Shown here in pieces: positions 53,179-61,453 of a DNA stretch of 64,000 bases. The stretch lies in contig NZ_FXLN01000004.1 of assembly GCF_900176635.1 (NCBI RefSeq), positions 1,260,231 through 1,324,230 of the forward strand, given 5' to 3'. A model generated the notes under the pieces. It saw nothing but the letters and a program-made list of their open reading frames with translations, made no database searches and had not been told where the DNA came from. This DNA comes from Clostridium merdae (lineage in GTDB: Bacteria > Bacillota > Clostridia > Oscillospirales > Acutalibacteraceae). The position numbers and the translations under genes were made by a program. Within the stretch, counting starts at the first letter, position 1, and every line of letters starts with the position of its first letter.

Positions 53179-54092
53179 GCCGCCACCTCCAAAAGCTTTA
53201 AGATTAAGGCCATTCTTACATAAACGCCATTCTGTGCCTGTTCAAAGTAGGCCGCTCTGGGGTCGTTGTCTACCTCCGGCGTAATTTCATTAACACGGGG
53301 CAGCGGGTGCAGTACGGCAAGGTCGCTCTTTGCCGCACGAAGCTTGTCCGCTGTTAAAATGCAGGTATCTTTCAAACGAACGTAATCCTCTTCATTAAAG
53401 AAGCGTTCTTTTTGAATACGGGTCATGTATAGAATGTCCAGCTTTGGCATTGCTTCCTCTAGCGTGAACACTTGCTCAAACGAAGCGTTGTTCGCCAGAA
53501 GAACATCCTGCATAATATAGCTCGGCACACGAAGCTCTTCGGGTGAAATGAGAACAAAGTGAATGTCACCGAAGCGCACGAGGGACTTCATGAGAGAATG
53601 CACGGTTCTACCAAACTTTAAATCGCCACAAAGGCCAATGGTCATTTGGTTTAGACGACCTTTTTTACGACGGATTGTCATTAAATCCGTTAATGTTTGG
53701 GTCGGGTGCTGATGACCGCCGTCCCCTGCATTGATAACCGGAATGCTGGAATAGTGAGAAGCAACCAGCGGTGCACCCTCCTTGGGGTGGCGCATGGCGC
53801 AAATATCTGCATAGCACGATACGGCACGAATGGTATCTGCCACGCTTTCCCCTTTGCTTACCGAGCTGTTCTCTGCGGAGGCAAAGCCCAGCACATTGCC
53901 ACCAAGGCGCAGCATGGCTGATTCAAAGCTTAGCCGGGTTCGCGTGCTTGGCTCATAAAACAGCGTGGCCAATATTTTGCCGCGGCACGCCTCAGCATAG
54001 GCGGAGGGATTCAGCGCTATTTGGTCTGCTACTTTGAGCAGCTCGAACGTTTCCTCTACGGTAAAATCCAACGGGTCTATCAGGTGCTTCAT
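53172..54092 (-). CDS. pyrB: Aspartate carbamoyltransferase catalytic subunit
   Basis: 306 residues from the ATG at 54092 (AAAGGAAG upstream); the longer frame passes through the leader terminator and is not used. Carbamoyl-phosphate site FYEPSTRTRLSFESAM; aspartate-side motif HPLPRVNEI. First step committed to pyrimidines. A leader with a terminator precedes it. Confidence 0.97.
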   Translation of the reverse strand: MKHLIDPLDFTVEETFELLKVADQIALNPSAYAEACRGKILATLFYEPSTRTRLSFESAMLRLGGNVLGFASAENSSVSKGESVADTIRAVSCYADICAMRHPKEGAPLVASHYSSIPVINAGDGGHQHPTQTLTDLMTIRRKKGRLNQMTIGLCGDLKFGRTVHSLMKSLVRFGDIHFVLISPEELRVPSYIMQDVLLANNASFEQVFTLEEAMPKLDILYMTRIQKERFFNEEDYVRLKDTCILTADKLRAAKSDLAVLHPLPRVNEITPEVDNDPRAAYFEQAQNGVYVRMALILKLLEVAAC

Positions 54093-54121
54093 TCCGGACT
54101 TCCTTTCTTTTCCCGCGCGCT

Positions 54122-54165
54122 CAAAAGAAGCACACCTTGAAAATAACGGAGCTTTCAAAGTGTGC
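54122..54165 (-). promoter_or_regulatory. Leader terminator (attenuator) of pyrBI
   Basis: On the minus strand GCACACTTTGAAA/TTTCAAGGTGTGC (54165-54153, 54142-54130; one G-T), nine-base loop, then TTCTTTT. It lies between the promoter at 54207-54235 and the pyrB start, so transcripts must pass it. No PyrR-type binding loop is recognised. Confidence 0.7.
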
Positions 54166-54206
54166 CTGTTCTGTGCTATTGTTTCACTATTTTTCTATCA
54201 TCCAGT

Positions 54207-54235
54207 AGTATAGCGGAAAAAGTGCCAACTGTCCA
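54207..54235 (-). promoter_or_regulatory. Promoter of pyrB-pyrI-ppa
   Basis: Minus strand TGGACA (54235-54230), 17 bases, TATACT (54212-54207); five of six bases match at each box. Start near 54200. Confidence 0.7.
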
Positions 54236-54241
54236 TACTTT

Positions 54242-54730
54242 TTAAATATGCTGTGCAAATTTTTCAGGCTGGTCTGCACGTACACGCTCTACGGCATGAC
54301 CCAAATCCTCCAGCAGCACAGTAATTTGGTTAATCTTTTCTTCCCCAAAAAGAGCCGCTACCGCATCTACACGCTCTAAAAATCGGTCAATCGCATTTGA
54401 GAATACGCGTTCGCCCTCTGTCGTAAGTGCCACATATACAACACGGCGGTCATCAGTAGCAGCGGTACGGGTAACCAAGCCCTTTTTTTGCAAAGATTTG
54501 AGCATTTGAGATACCGCCGGCATCGACATTCCCATGTTAGAGCTTAGTTTCGATACCTTAACACCCGGTACATTCCCTTGGCAGCCACCCTCCTGCAAGC
54601 AGCAATGTATTTTGTGCATCATCATGAATTCACCCTGCGGTACACCCGGTACCTCAGGAATCAAATCCTTCATTCTTTTTAAATAATGTAACACGACAAA
54701 CAGCTCGTCTGTACGTTTTTTGGCAGACAT
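54242..54730 (-). CDS. MarR-family regulator
   Basis: 162 residues. A winged helix (about 55-125) contains VSKLSSNMGMSMPAVSQMLKSL and the wing RTAATDDRRVVYVALT. An insert with two cysteines (CCLQEGGC, about 47-54) might sense redox or metals. It is a repressor by family. ATG at 54730, weak ribosome site. Target unknown; the palindrome upstream suggests autoregulation. Confidence 0.9.
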   Translation of the reverse strand: MSAKKRTDELFVVLHYLKRMKDLIPEVPGVPQGEFMMMHKIHCCLQEGGCQGNVPGVKVSKLSSNMGMSMPAVSQMLKSLQKKGLVTRTAATDDRRVVYVALTTEGERVFSNAIDRFLERVDAVAALFGEEKINQITVLLEDLGHAVERVRADQPEKFAQHI

Positions 54731-54832
54731 ACTAGCCCTCCCCCATTTTGTTGAACCCTTACTTTAACAAATTCCCATAAAAGTAAAACCATGTACGCAA
54801 CCCTCTTTATTCGGGGGGCGAAACTACACCAT

Positions 54833-54852
54833 ATAAATAAAATTCTATTTAT
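54833..54852 (-). promoter_or_regulatory. Possible MarR operator
   Basis: ATAAATA-6-TATTTAT inverted repeat between the promoter and the marR start. Confidence 0.4.
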
Positions 54853-54874
54853 TAATTAGTTAAGTATATGAAAT

Positions 54875-54902
54875 AGTATAGTTCGTTTTTTGTATTTGTC
54901 AA
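54875..54902 (-). promoter_or_regulatory. Promoter of the marR gene
   Basis: Minus strand TTGACA (54902-54897), 16 bases, TATACT (54880-54875). Confidence 0.7.
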
Positions 54903-54943
54903 GAAAGGAACAGTAAATGAATGATGACTTATTTTATTTCTCT

Positions 54944-55903
54944 TTAAAATTCCGCCTTTTGGCTGCGCAAAAATAAATCAGAAAGCACCTTGTCTGCCGC
55001 TTGTCCGCTGTGAATGACAGCTTCAACCGCTTTGCAAATGGGCAGTTCCACACCATATTGCTCGCCCAGCCGAAGCATCGCACGAGTGGTGGCAACGCCC
55101 TCTGCCAGCTCGCCATAATGCTCGCCTTTTACAAAACGCTCACCAAAGGCACGGTTGTGGCTGTAAGGCGAAAACACTGTTGCCTGGTAATCGCCCAGGT
55201 GCGCCAGACCATAAGCAGAAATCTCGTTGCCGCCCATTGCCTTAATTAAGCGGGCAATCTCACGGGTGCCACGAGACATAAGCGCACCCTTTAGCGCCGT
55301 TTTATTTAGGCCATCCAGCATACCGGCGGCAATGCCGATTACGTTTTTCGAGGCCGCCCCAACCTCGTTTCCAAGAAGGTCTTCCCCGTAATAGAAACGA
55401 ATCATACTGCCAGAAAACTGCTCGATTAAAAACCGCTTGGTCTCTTGGCTTTTGCTATCGATTACCATGCAATTGGGTATTCCGGCAGTAAAATCCTGCA
55501 CATGGCCGGGGCCAACCCAAATGGCAACTCCCGTATCGGGAGTAAGGAATTCCCCTGCAACCTCTGTTAAACGCTTACCGGTAGAGGCTTCAATTCCCTT
55601 CATGCAAAGCACCACCGTCTTACCTTGCAAAGAAAGGGAAGAAAGCTGCTGCATGAGCCCTCGCAGGCTTTGAGATGGAATGGAGATGACTATGATTTTT
55701 GCTTCTTGTACTGCTTTTTCTAAATCATCGCAAAACTGAACGGTATCGGGGAAAGTAACAAGCCCGTTTGTTCGAGTTTGCCGCAGCTTTGTAAACTGCT
55801 CGCTGGTTGGCCTGCCGTAGATGGTAACTTCTTTCCCCAAGCCGGAAAGGTACCATGCGATAAATCCGCCCCAACGCCCACTGCCGATGACTGTTATTTT
55901 CAT
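54944..55903 (-). CDS. gpsA: NAD(P)-dependent glycerol-3-phosphate dehydrogenase
   Basis: 319 residues, ATG after GGAG. N-terminal Rossmann motif GSGRWGGFIAWYL; catalytic lysine region GNEVGAASKNVIGIAAGMLDG; substrate-binding AYGLAHLGDYQATVFSPYSHNR differs from the usual GLAGLGDL-T-S-SRN, so it is a diverged GpsA-like enzyme. It supplies glycerol 3-phosphate for lipids. A fully canonical paralogue may exist elsewhere. Monocistronic. Confidence 0.85.
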   Translation of the reverse strand: MKITVIGSGRWGGFIAWYLSGLGKEVTIYGRPTSEQFTKLRQTRTNGLVTFPDTVQFCDDLEKAVQEAKIIVISIPSQSLRGLMQQLSSLSLQGKTVVLCMKGIEASTGKRLTEVAGEFLTPDTGVAIWVGPGHVQDFTAGIPNCMVIDSKSQETKRFLIEQFSGSMIRFYYGEDLLGNEVGAASKNVIGIAAGMLDGLNKTALKGALMSRGTREIARLIKAMGGNEISAYGLAHLGDYQATVFSPYSHNRAFGERFVKGEHYGELAEGVATTRAMLRLGEQYGVELPICKAVEAVIHSGQAADKVLSDLFLRSQKAEF

Positions 55904-56068
55904 TCGCTATTGCTCCTTTTGCATTCCCATTTTCAGCTGATTCTACCCAAAGCGGCAGGCAGCCGTTCACACAATTATCATAGGAGGTTTAAACCCTCTT
56001 GTCAATTCCAGCTCAAAGTACCCAACGTCTATTTACTTGGGGCATTGCCTCTTGCAAAGCTTAACAAT

Positions 56069-57058
56069 TTACGAGCGTTTTCCACTCTGCCGAATACGCG
56101 CTATATAAAAAATACTGCTCATGGTATTGTTGTGAACCGCATTCTCTACCTCAACCGTTATACCGGGCAATGCCGCCATAAGATATTCCTTTGTTCTCTC
56201 CGGCAGAGACAGTGCTTCGCAAATTTTATGGAACACAGCCTCAAAAAGTTGCAATAATTCTTCTTTTGGCATTGGAATTAGTTTATCCCTCAAGAAGAGC
56301 AAATCCTGCTGCGAAACGCTCAGGGTATAAAAGTTTTTCCCGCACAATGCACAACCAATTGCCGCAGTGAGAACAGGGCCGCATAGATTCACAGGAAGCT
56401 CCCGGTAGTCGATCGGCAATCCACAAAAAAGTGCATCCACCGCAGCCGGGTTAAAACAGGCGCAAAACTGGTTTTCACTGTCTGCCCGTTCTAAATACTC
56501 CCGTATCAATTCAATACCGGCTAAATCCTCTACGGGCTGCAGCAATGGGTAATCTGCCGTAATATGGATTTGTTGTGCCGAAAACTGCGGGCGGTACAGC
56601 TTAAAAAAGCCGTTGATACCATCTTCGAGGGTTGAGCGGTAAAACACATTCGGCGTAACAAAGAGGCGGCGCAGCAAGCTCACATGTATCAGCTTTGTTG
56701 TTTTGAGTAGTCTGTCTATTTTTTTGCTGCCGCGAAGAAACAAAGCCTCTGCGCCATCGCTAAGCAGTGCTTGGGCGGCATCGTCAGGATTCTCATATTC
56801 TTTAAGGGCAATACCTATGGTAAACAAGATGGATTCCATAATTCCCTCTGCCTCTTCCACCCGAACCGAGCTGCTATCAAGCCCATTATATAGCTGGGTT
56901 TGGCGAGCCAAAACCGAAAGGCACGCCAGTTGTATAGCCTCGATTTGCGCCACCGTTAGCACTTCGGTATGGTAGGCCTGCTCAAGCAAGGAGGAAACAA
57001 AGTGTGCACCACTAAGCTGTGAACGGTCAATTCGGCTAATTCGTTCCAGCGAGTTCAT
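56069..57058 (-). CDS. Uncharacterised protein, DUF6179-like
   Basis: 329 residues, soluble and mostly helical. ATG overlaps the upstream stop (ATGA). I recall this as the DUF6179 type, which occurs next to the DUF6323 type in clostridia; the assignment is from memory of family appearance. A cysteine-rich patch (CGPVLTAAIGCALCGKNF, about 225-242) is the most distinctive segment. No catalytic motif is recognised. It is the third gene of a TetR-controlled operon. Confidence 0.65.
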   Translation of the reverse strand: MNSLERISRIDRSQLSGAHFVSSLLEQAYHTEVLTVAQIEAIQLACLSVLARQTQLYNGLDSSSVRVEEAEGIMESILFTIGIALKEYENPDDAAQALLSDGAEALFLRGSKKIDRLLKTTKLIHVSLLRRLFVTPNVFYRSTLEDGINGFFKLYRPQFSAQQIHITADYPLLQPVEDLAGIELIREYLERADSENQFCACFNPAAVDALFCGLPIDYRELPVNLCGPVLTAAIGCALCGKNFYTLSVSQQDLLFLRDKLIPMPKEELLQLFEAVFHKICEALSLPERTKEYLMAALPGITVEVENAVHNNTMSSIFYIARIRQSGKRS

Positions 57059-57540
57059 TCTTCATCCTCCTCTTCGTTATCATTCAAATCCTCGTTGTAT
57101 TCGGCAGGCCTCCCCCACCGTATATTTTCTGCAAGGCGGTACAGCTCCCTGCCTGCCAAAAGCTGCAAAGAACCCGCACAGGGGCCATCATAAGCCTGTT
57201 TCATATAGTCAATTAGCTCGTCATCGCTAATGCGGTCTTCCGTTTCATTCTTATAAAAATAAAACAGCTCCACAAGTTCGTGAAGCGTAGACTCATAATT
57301 TTGGTTCATCAGGTACGGAGAGTCACTAAATGCGTAAATGAGTTTTTGTATGACCCCTCCGCCAAGTTCAATTCTCCCCTCTCTTTTTAGTGCAAATGAG
57401 CGGGTTTCCACCAGCTGTACTGCCTGCTGTTCTGTTAACTGCAAACCAAAATGGGCAGAGATTTCATTACACTTTAAAATGTCCCCTACCGCTTGTTTTA
57501 GGATTAAACCCTGATTTAAAAATCCTAACTCAAACCCCAA
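57055..57540 (-). CDS. Uncharacterised protein, DUF6323-like
   Basis: 161 residues, TTG start at 57540, nine bases after GGAGGAG. Helical, with an acidic tail (EDLNDNEEEDEE). It resembles DUF6323 proteins. It contains FALKREGRIELGGGVIQKLI in its middle, with no enzymatic motif. It lies between the TetR gene (6 bases) and the DUF6179-like gene (4-base overlap). Confidence 0.65.
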   Translation of the reverse strand: MGFELGFLNQGLILKQAVGDILKCNEISAHFGLQLTEQQAVQLVETRSFALKREGRIELGGGVIQKLIYAFSDSPYLMNQNYESTLHELVELFYFYKNETEDRISDDELIDYMKQAYDGPCAGSLQLLAGRELYRLAENIRWGRPAEYNEDLNDNEEEDEE

Positions 57541-57546
57541 AACACA

Positions 57547-58152
57547 TCACTCCTCCTTTAACAGTAACATAGTGCTTTGCACCGCTTGGCGAACAACGGA
57601 ATGACAAAATTCCTCTTCCTCTTTAATAAGGCGGCGTCCAGAAATATAATTCGAAATCTCTCCGACAATATAGCAGTGTACAAAATGCACTGTCTCCTCT
57701 AATTTCGTAGCAACAGGCGGCCTTCCGCTTAGCCCTTGCCATATTTGTGCCACCATACCGTTCATTTGCCCTCGGGCTGCTGCCACCGCAAGCATATTGC
57801 TCTCTGGCTGCTGCTCCCCCAAATACTCAAGCCAAACAAGGCGGAACCAACCCGTATTTTCTAAATACACTCGCACCACGGCATTAAAAAAAGCCTGCAA
57901 TTTACACTCCGGTGCAAGCGTTGTGTGAACTGCCATGCAGATTTGTTCTAACATTTTCTCCATGCACGTAGCGTGCGCTTCCCACAATAGCTCTGTATAC
58001 GATGAAAAATAGTTATACAGATTTGTATGGGCGCAGCCCAAATCCCGCGCAATTTCACGCATGTTCAGGTTCTGCACATCGCGTCGGTTTTGCAGCAGCT
58101 CTAGTGTTCTATTAATTATCTGTTCTTTTGTGATGGGTTTGCGGATCGCCAA
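57547..58152 (-). CDS. TetR-family regulator
   Basis: 201 residues. The start is taken as TTG at 58152, nine bases behind GGAG; the longest frame (ATG 58191) would begin inside the operator. N-terminal HTH: MREIARDLGCAHTNLYNYFS (about 32-51). The C-terminal domain binds an unknown ligand. It heads an operon with two uncharacterised genes and almost certainly represses itself through the adjoining palindrome. Confidence 0.9.
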   Translation of the reverse strand: MAIRKPITKEQIINRTLELLQNRRDVQNLNMREIARDLGCAHTNLYNYFSSYTELLWEAHATCMEKMLEQICMAVHTTLAPECKLQAFFNAVVRVYLENTGWFRLVWLEYLGEQQPESNMLAVAAARGQMNGMVAQIWQGLSGRPPVATKLEETVHFVHCYIVGEISNYISGRRLIKEEEEFCHSVVRQAVQSTMLLLKEE

Positions 58153-58168
58153 AGTTACTCGCTCCAAT

Positions 58169-58200
58169 CTATTACCAGTGGTAATTACCATTGGTAATAG
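58169..58200 (-). promoter_or_regulatory. TetR operator: 32-bp double palindrome
   Basis: Two overlapping TTACCAnTGGTAA units form a 32-bp sequence that equals its own complement except at two symmetric positions (58178 and 58191 region). It abuts the -10 box at 58201-58206, so bound repressor would block initiation. Two repressor dimers could bind. Confidence 0.85.
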
Positions 58201-58229
58201 ATTGTAACACTCCTTTTGTGTGCTGTCAA
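58201..58229 (-). promoter_or_regulatory. Promoter of the TetR operon
   Basis: Minus strand TTGACA (58229-58224), 17 bases, TACAAT (58206-58201), next to the operator. Confidence 0.85.
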
Positions 58230-58313
58230 TGCGTTTTCTGTCATCCTCCTTTTATTAAAAAGAAATATATGGTAATATACTAACAACTCAAACCACAGAA
58301 AAGGAGCGCAACC

Positions 58314-59357
58314 ATGGATCAGAATCAAATGCAAAGCGCTATGCAGGCCATGACCGCATGGCTGGCGGATGAACACGAGCTCGGCGCACCTCCCTCAAAA
58401 ATAGAATGTGCTGGTGAATTTGACTTACATGAGTACCATTACTATATCTTTAAATACAAGAAAGGCTTTCTAGGCAAATGGCTACTGGGTGTTTGCGGAG
58501 GCTATGAGCCTGGCGATACCGAGCACTGCGGGCATGTGTTTAGCGAAATGGAACCGTATGATTCTAAAACGGCCGTAGAAAAATCGATTCAAATGGTTGA
58601 AAAGATTCGTGCGTACTGGATGCAACAGGCAGAGGAACTGCAAAAGCAGCAAGCACAGCAGCCCCCTCCTCCTTATGACAGGGAATCGGTTACTCCTGAG
58701 CAGGAGGAACGTAAAGCGCGCTCCATTGCTATTTTAAAAGAAAAGGGTGTTCCTTACATTGAGCATCTTCCAGTCATTGAAATCGATGTAACCCCACGTA
58801 CTCCAGAAGAAATTGCAAAGCGTGCCATTGCGTGCCTGCTCAGTGTGCAGGTCGCCTGCGACCTTGCCCACGATGGAGACGTAGAGGAATCTCGCAAATT
58901 TTTTCATTCCATGCTTGAGACCTATGGCGTTACCGAAGAATTGACCCCCGCAGAGAGAAAGATATTCTTTGGTGAGCCAGCAAAACAGGATGCTGTTAAT
59001 TTAGGTTGGAAATACGAAGCCTATTGGCCGTTGATTTGGGCACTGGGGCTAGTGAATGAGCTAAAGTACCCAGACCAAATTTGTGACTGTGAGCATGCTA
59101 TTGAAGTCGTAAGCTCCTGCAATAGCTTTGAGGAGTTTTTACAAAGCACCTCACCCCGCAGTATAGAAGAAATTTTAGATGAAGCCGATTTGATATTCCG
59201 CTACGACTGGGCATGCGTGGAAGCCCGTATACACGGTAAAGAAGCACCTGCCGGCCTGAACTCCAGCGTAGTGGTAGAGCGGCATTGGGGGCTTAATTGG
59301 CTGATTGGGAAAAACACCGATAACGACGATTGGGACACCGTATCTACCAATACCTAA
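58314..59357 (+). CDS. DUF4272-domain protein
   Basis: 347 residues. The N-terminal 120 residues are of unknown type, with a Gln/Pro-rich linker (about 108-122); from about 133 the DUF4272 domain begins RKARSIAILKEKGVPYIEHL and includes WKYEAYWPLIWALG. No signal or membrane helix. Function unknown; the domain occurs in many bacteria, sometimes beside immunity-like genes. ATG after AAAGGAG. It faces away from the TetR operon; the TetR operator is about 115 bases upstream. Confidence 0.78.
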   Translation: MDQNQMQSAMQAMTAWLADEHELGAPPSKIECAGEFDLHEYHYYIFKYKKGFLGKWLLGVCGGYEPGDTEHCGHVFSEMEPYDSKTAVEKSIQMVEKIRAYWMQQAEELQKQQAQQPPPPYDRESVTPEQEERKARSIAILKEKGVPYIEHLPVIEIDVTPRTPEEIAKRAIACLLSVQVACDLAHDGDVEESRKFFHSMLETYGVTEELTPAERKIFFGEPAKQDAVNLGWKYEAYWPLIWALGLVNELKYPDQICDCEHAIEVVSSCNSFEEFLQSTSPRSIEEILDEADLIFRYDWACVEARIHGKEAPAGLNSSVVVERHWGLNWLIGKNTDNDDWDTVSTNT

Positions 59358-59403
59358 CCCCTGCCAAAGTAAGGCTTTCATCGCATAGCAATCACAAATC
59401 GGC

Positions 59404-59433
59404 TTGCAAACTGGCTCTTCTATACGGTATGAT
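59404..59433 (+). promoter_or_regulatory. Promoter of the second sulfhydrylase gene
   Basis: TTGCAA (59404-59409), 18 bases, TATGAT (59428-59433). The leader is only about 50 nt and has no peptide frame, unlike the gene at 45284. Confidence 0.6.
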
Positions 59434-59491
59434 AAGCCTATTCGGAAAACCATTCTCGCAGATTTACTATTAACCAGGAGGGAAAACTAGC

Positions 59492-60754
59492 ATGAGGGAC
59501 GAAACAAAGTGCATTCACAGCGGGTATACACCCAAAAATTCGGAGCCGAAAATGGTTCCCATTGTTCAAAGCACCACCTATGTATTCGATTCTACCCAAG
59601 AGGTGGGAGACGTTTTCGATGAGCCGACCAAAGCTCTCATTTATTCGCGTTTTGCCAACCCAACAGTGATGGCAGTGGAGCAAAAAATTGCGGAGCTGGA
59701 GGGCGGAGTAGGTGCTATGTGCACTTCCTCTGGTCAGGCCGCTACCCTTCTTGCTATTTTAAACCTTTGTAAAGTGGGAGACAGCTTCATTAGCACCTCT
59801 CAAATCTACGGAGGAACCTTAAACCTGTTTGCTGTAACTTTGAAAAACTATGGCATTGAATGTATTTTTGTGGATGCCGATGCGGATGAAGAGACCATTG
59901 GTTCCGCTGTGCGTGAAAACACCAAGCTTATTTTTGGTGAGACCATCGCGAACCCTGCTTTAAGCGTGCTCGACATTGAAAAGTTTGCCCGCATTGCGCA
60001 CAGCCACGGCATTCCTTTGATTGTAGATAACACCTTTGCTACGCCCATTCTCTGCAAGCCGTTTGAATTTGGTGCAGATATTATCGTGCACTCTACTTCA
60101 AAGTATATGGACGGCCACGCTGTGCAGGTTGGCGGCGTAATTGTAGACAGCGGCAACTTTGACTGGACGAACGGTAAATTCCCAGATTTTACCGAGCCGG
60201 ATGAATCTTACCATGGCATTACTTATGTAGGGAACTACGGTAAAGCGGCATACATTATTAAAGCCAGAATGCAGCTTATGCGCGATTACGGTGCTTACCC
60301 AGCGGCAAACTCTGCGTTCCTGTTAAATTTAGGGCTTGAAACACTTGCTGTGCGCATGGAGCGCTACTGCAACAATGCACTTGCCGTGGCAAAATATCTG
60401 GAAGCCTCTGACAAAATTGAGAAAGTCATTTACCCCGGTTTAGAGGGAGACAAATACCACGCTTTGGCGAAAAAGTACCTAAAAGGAACAAGTGGCGTTA
60501 TCACATTTATCATTAAGGGTGGCAAAGACAATGCTGTAAAGCTTATGGATGGCCTAAAGCTTGCTTCCATTGAAGTGCATGTGGCAGACATTCGCACCTG
60601 CGTACTGCACCCTGCCAGTGCAACCCACCGCCAGTTAACCGATGAACAGCTGGTAGCCGCCGGTATTAACCCCGGTATGATTCGTTTCTCGGTTGGTCTT
60701 GAAAATATAGAGGATATTATAGAAGATATTGAGCAGAGCCTGCAAAATATCTAA
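59492..60754 (+). CDS. O-acetylhomoserine sulfhydrylase-type PLP enzyme (second copy)
   Basis: 420 residues. PLP lysine in IIVHSTSKYMDGHAVQVGGV; RFANPTVMAVEQKIAELEGG and HPASATHRQL are conserved. It is of the MetY/MetB superfamily; the size and the long insert SGNFDWTNGKFPDFTEPDES favour O-acetylhomoserine sulfhydrylase, but gamma-synthase or gamma-lyase activity cannot be excluded. It is clearly diverged from the metY copy. AGGAGG lies nine bases before ATG. Confidence 0.88.
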   Translation: MRDETKCIHSGYTPKNSEPKMVPIVQSTTYVFDSTQEVGDVFDEPTKALIYSRFANPTVMAVEQKIAELEGGVGAMCTSSGQAATLLAILNLCKVGDSFISTSQIYGGTLNLFAVTLKNYGIECIFVDADADEETIGSAVRENTKLIFGETIANPALSVLDIEKFARIAHSHGIPLIVDNTFATPILCKPFEFGADIIVHSTSKYMDGHAVQVGGVIVDSGNFDWTNGKFPDFTEPDESYHGITYVGNYGKAAYIIKARMQLMRDYGAYPAANSAFLLNLGLETLAVRMERYCNNALAVAKYLEASDKIEKVIYPGLEGDKYHALAKKYLKGTSGVITFIIKGGKDNAVKLMDGLKLASIEVHVADIRTCVLHPASATHRQLTDEQLVAAGINPGMIRFSVGLENIEDIIEDIEQSLQNI

Positions 60755-60779
60755 AAATACTAATCTTATAATAATAAGA

Positions 60780-60824
60780 AAGAAGCTTATCAACATTTTT
60801 TTAAATAATGTTGATAAGCTTCTT
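60780..60824. terminator. Terminator between the sulfhydrylase and HIT genes
   Basis: 18-bp stem (60780-60797 with 60807-60824) followed by T residues; serves both convergent genes. Confidence 0.88.
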
Positions 60825-60877
60825 TTTGTATCTTCTTTAGAAAAACACTTTCTAAAATTATATACTATAAAATGAAA

Positions 60878-61303
60878 TTAGTCTGCCAAAAGTGCTTCGC
60901 GAATGCGGCTGATAAGCTCTGCGTTTTTCTTCTCATCAAAATAAACCTGGTCGGGATTCATGGCAAATGTACCGCCCCACTCAGCTCCATCACGGTACTT
61001 TGGAACCAAATGAAAATGCAGGTGGTGGCCAGTATCTCCATATGCGCCGTAGTTTACCTTTTCCGGGTGAAACAACTGGTGTATCACCTTTGCCACACGG
61101 TTAACTTCCGCAAAATAAGCGTTTCTCTCTTCGTCGGTAAGCTCAATCATTTCACTCACATGCTTTTTATGAGCGACGACCACTCGTCCCTCATGAGATT
61201 GCTCTTTGAACAAATATACCTTTGAGGTATCGAGCTCACAAATTTTAATACCAAACTTATCTAGCAGCTCGCCTTCCACACAATATGCGCACGTTGCATC
61301 CAT
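60878..61303 (-). CDS. HIT-family nucleotide hydrolase/transferase
   Basis: 141 residues, ATG after AGGAG. The triad HHLHFHLVPK (about 92-101) is the HIT signature and a CAYC at residues 5-8 likely binds zinc. Members remove AMP from nucleotide conjugates. The exact substrate is unknown. Single gene. Confidence 0.92.
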   Translation of the reverse strand: MDATCAYCVEGELLDKFGIKICELDTSKVYLFKEQSHEGRVVVAHKKHVSEMIELTDEERNAYFAEVNRVAKVIHQLFHPEKVNYGAYGDTGHHLHFHLVPKYRDGAEWGGTFAMNPDQVYFDEKKNAELISRIREALLAD

Positions 61304-61453
61304 TTTTAACCGCTCCTTTTTAATTGCGTTCTAACACCGTTTCCCACTTTTGGGAAAGGCTTATTGAAAATACCATTCAACAACCGCCGTTATTTCTATT
61401 TTCGAATTTATTATAGAACGGATGCTTCCTTACGTCAACCAATCTACCGTAAT

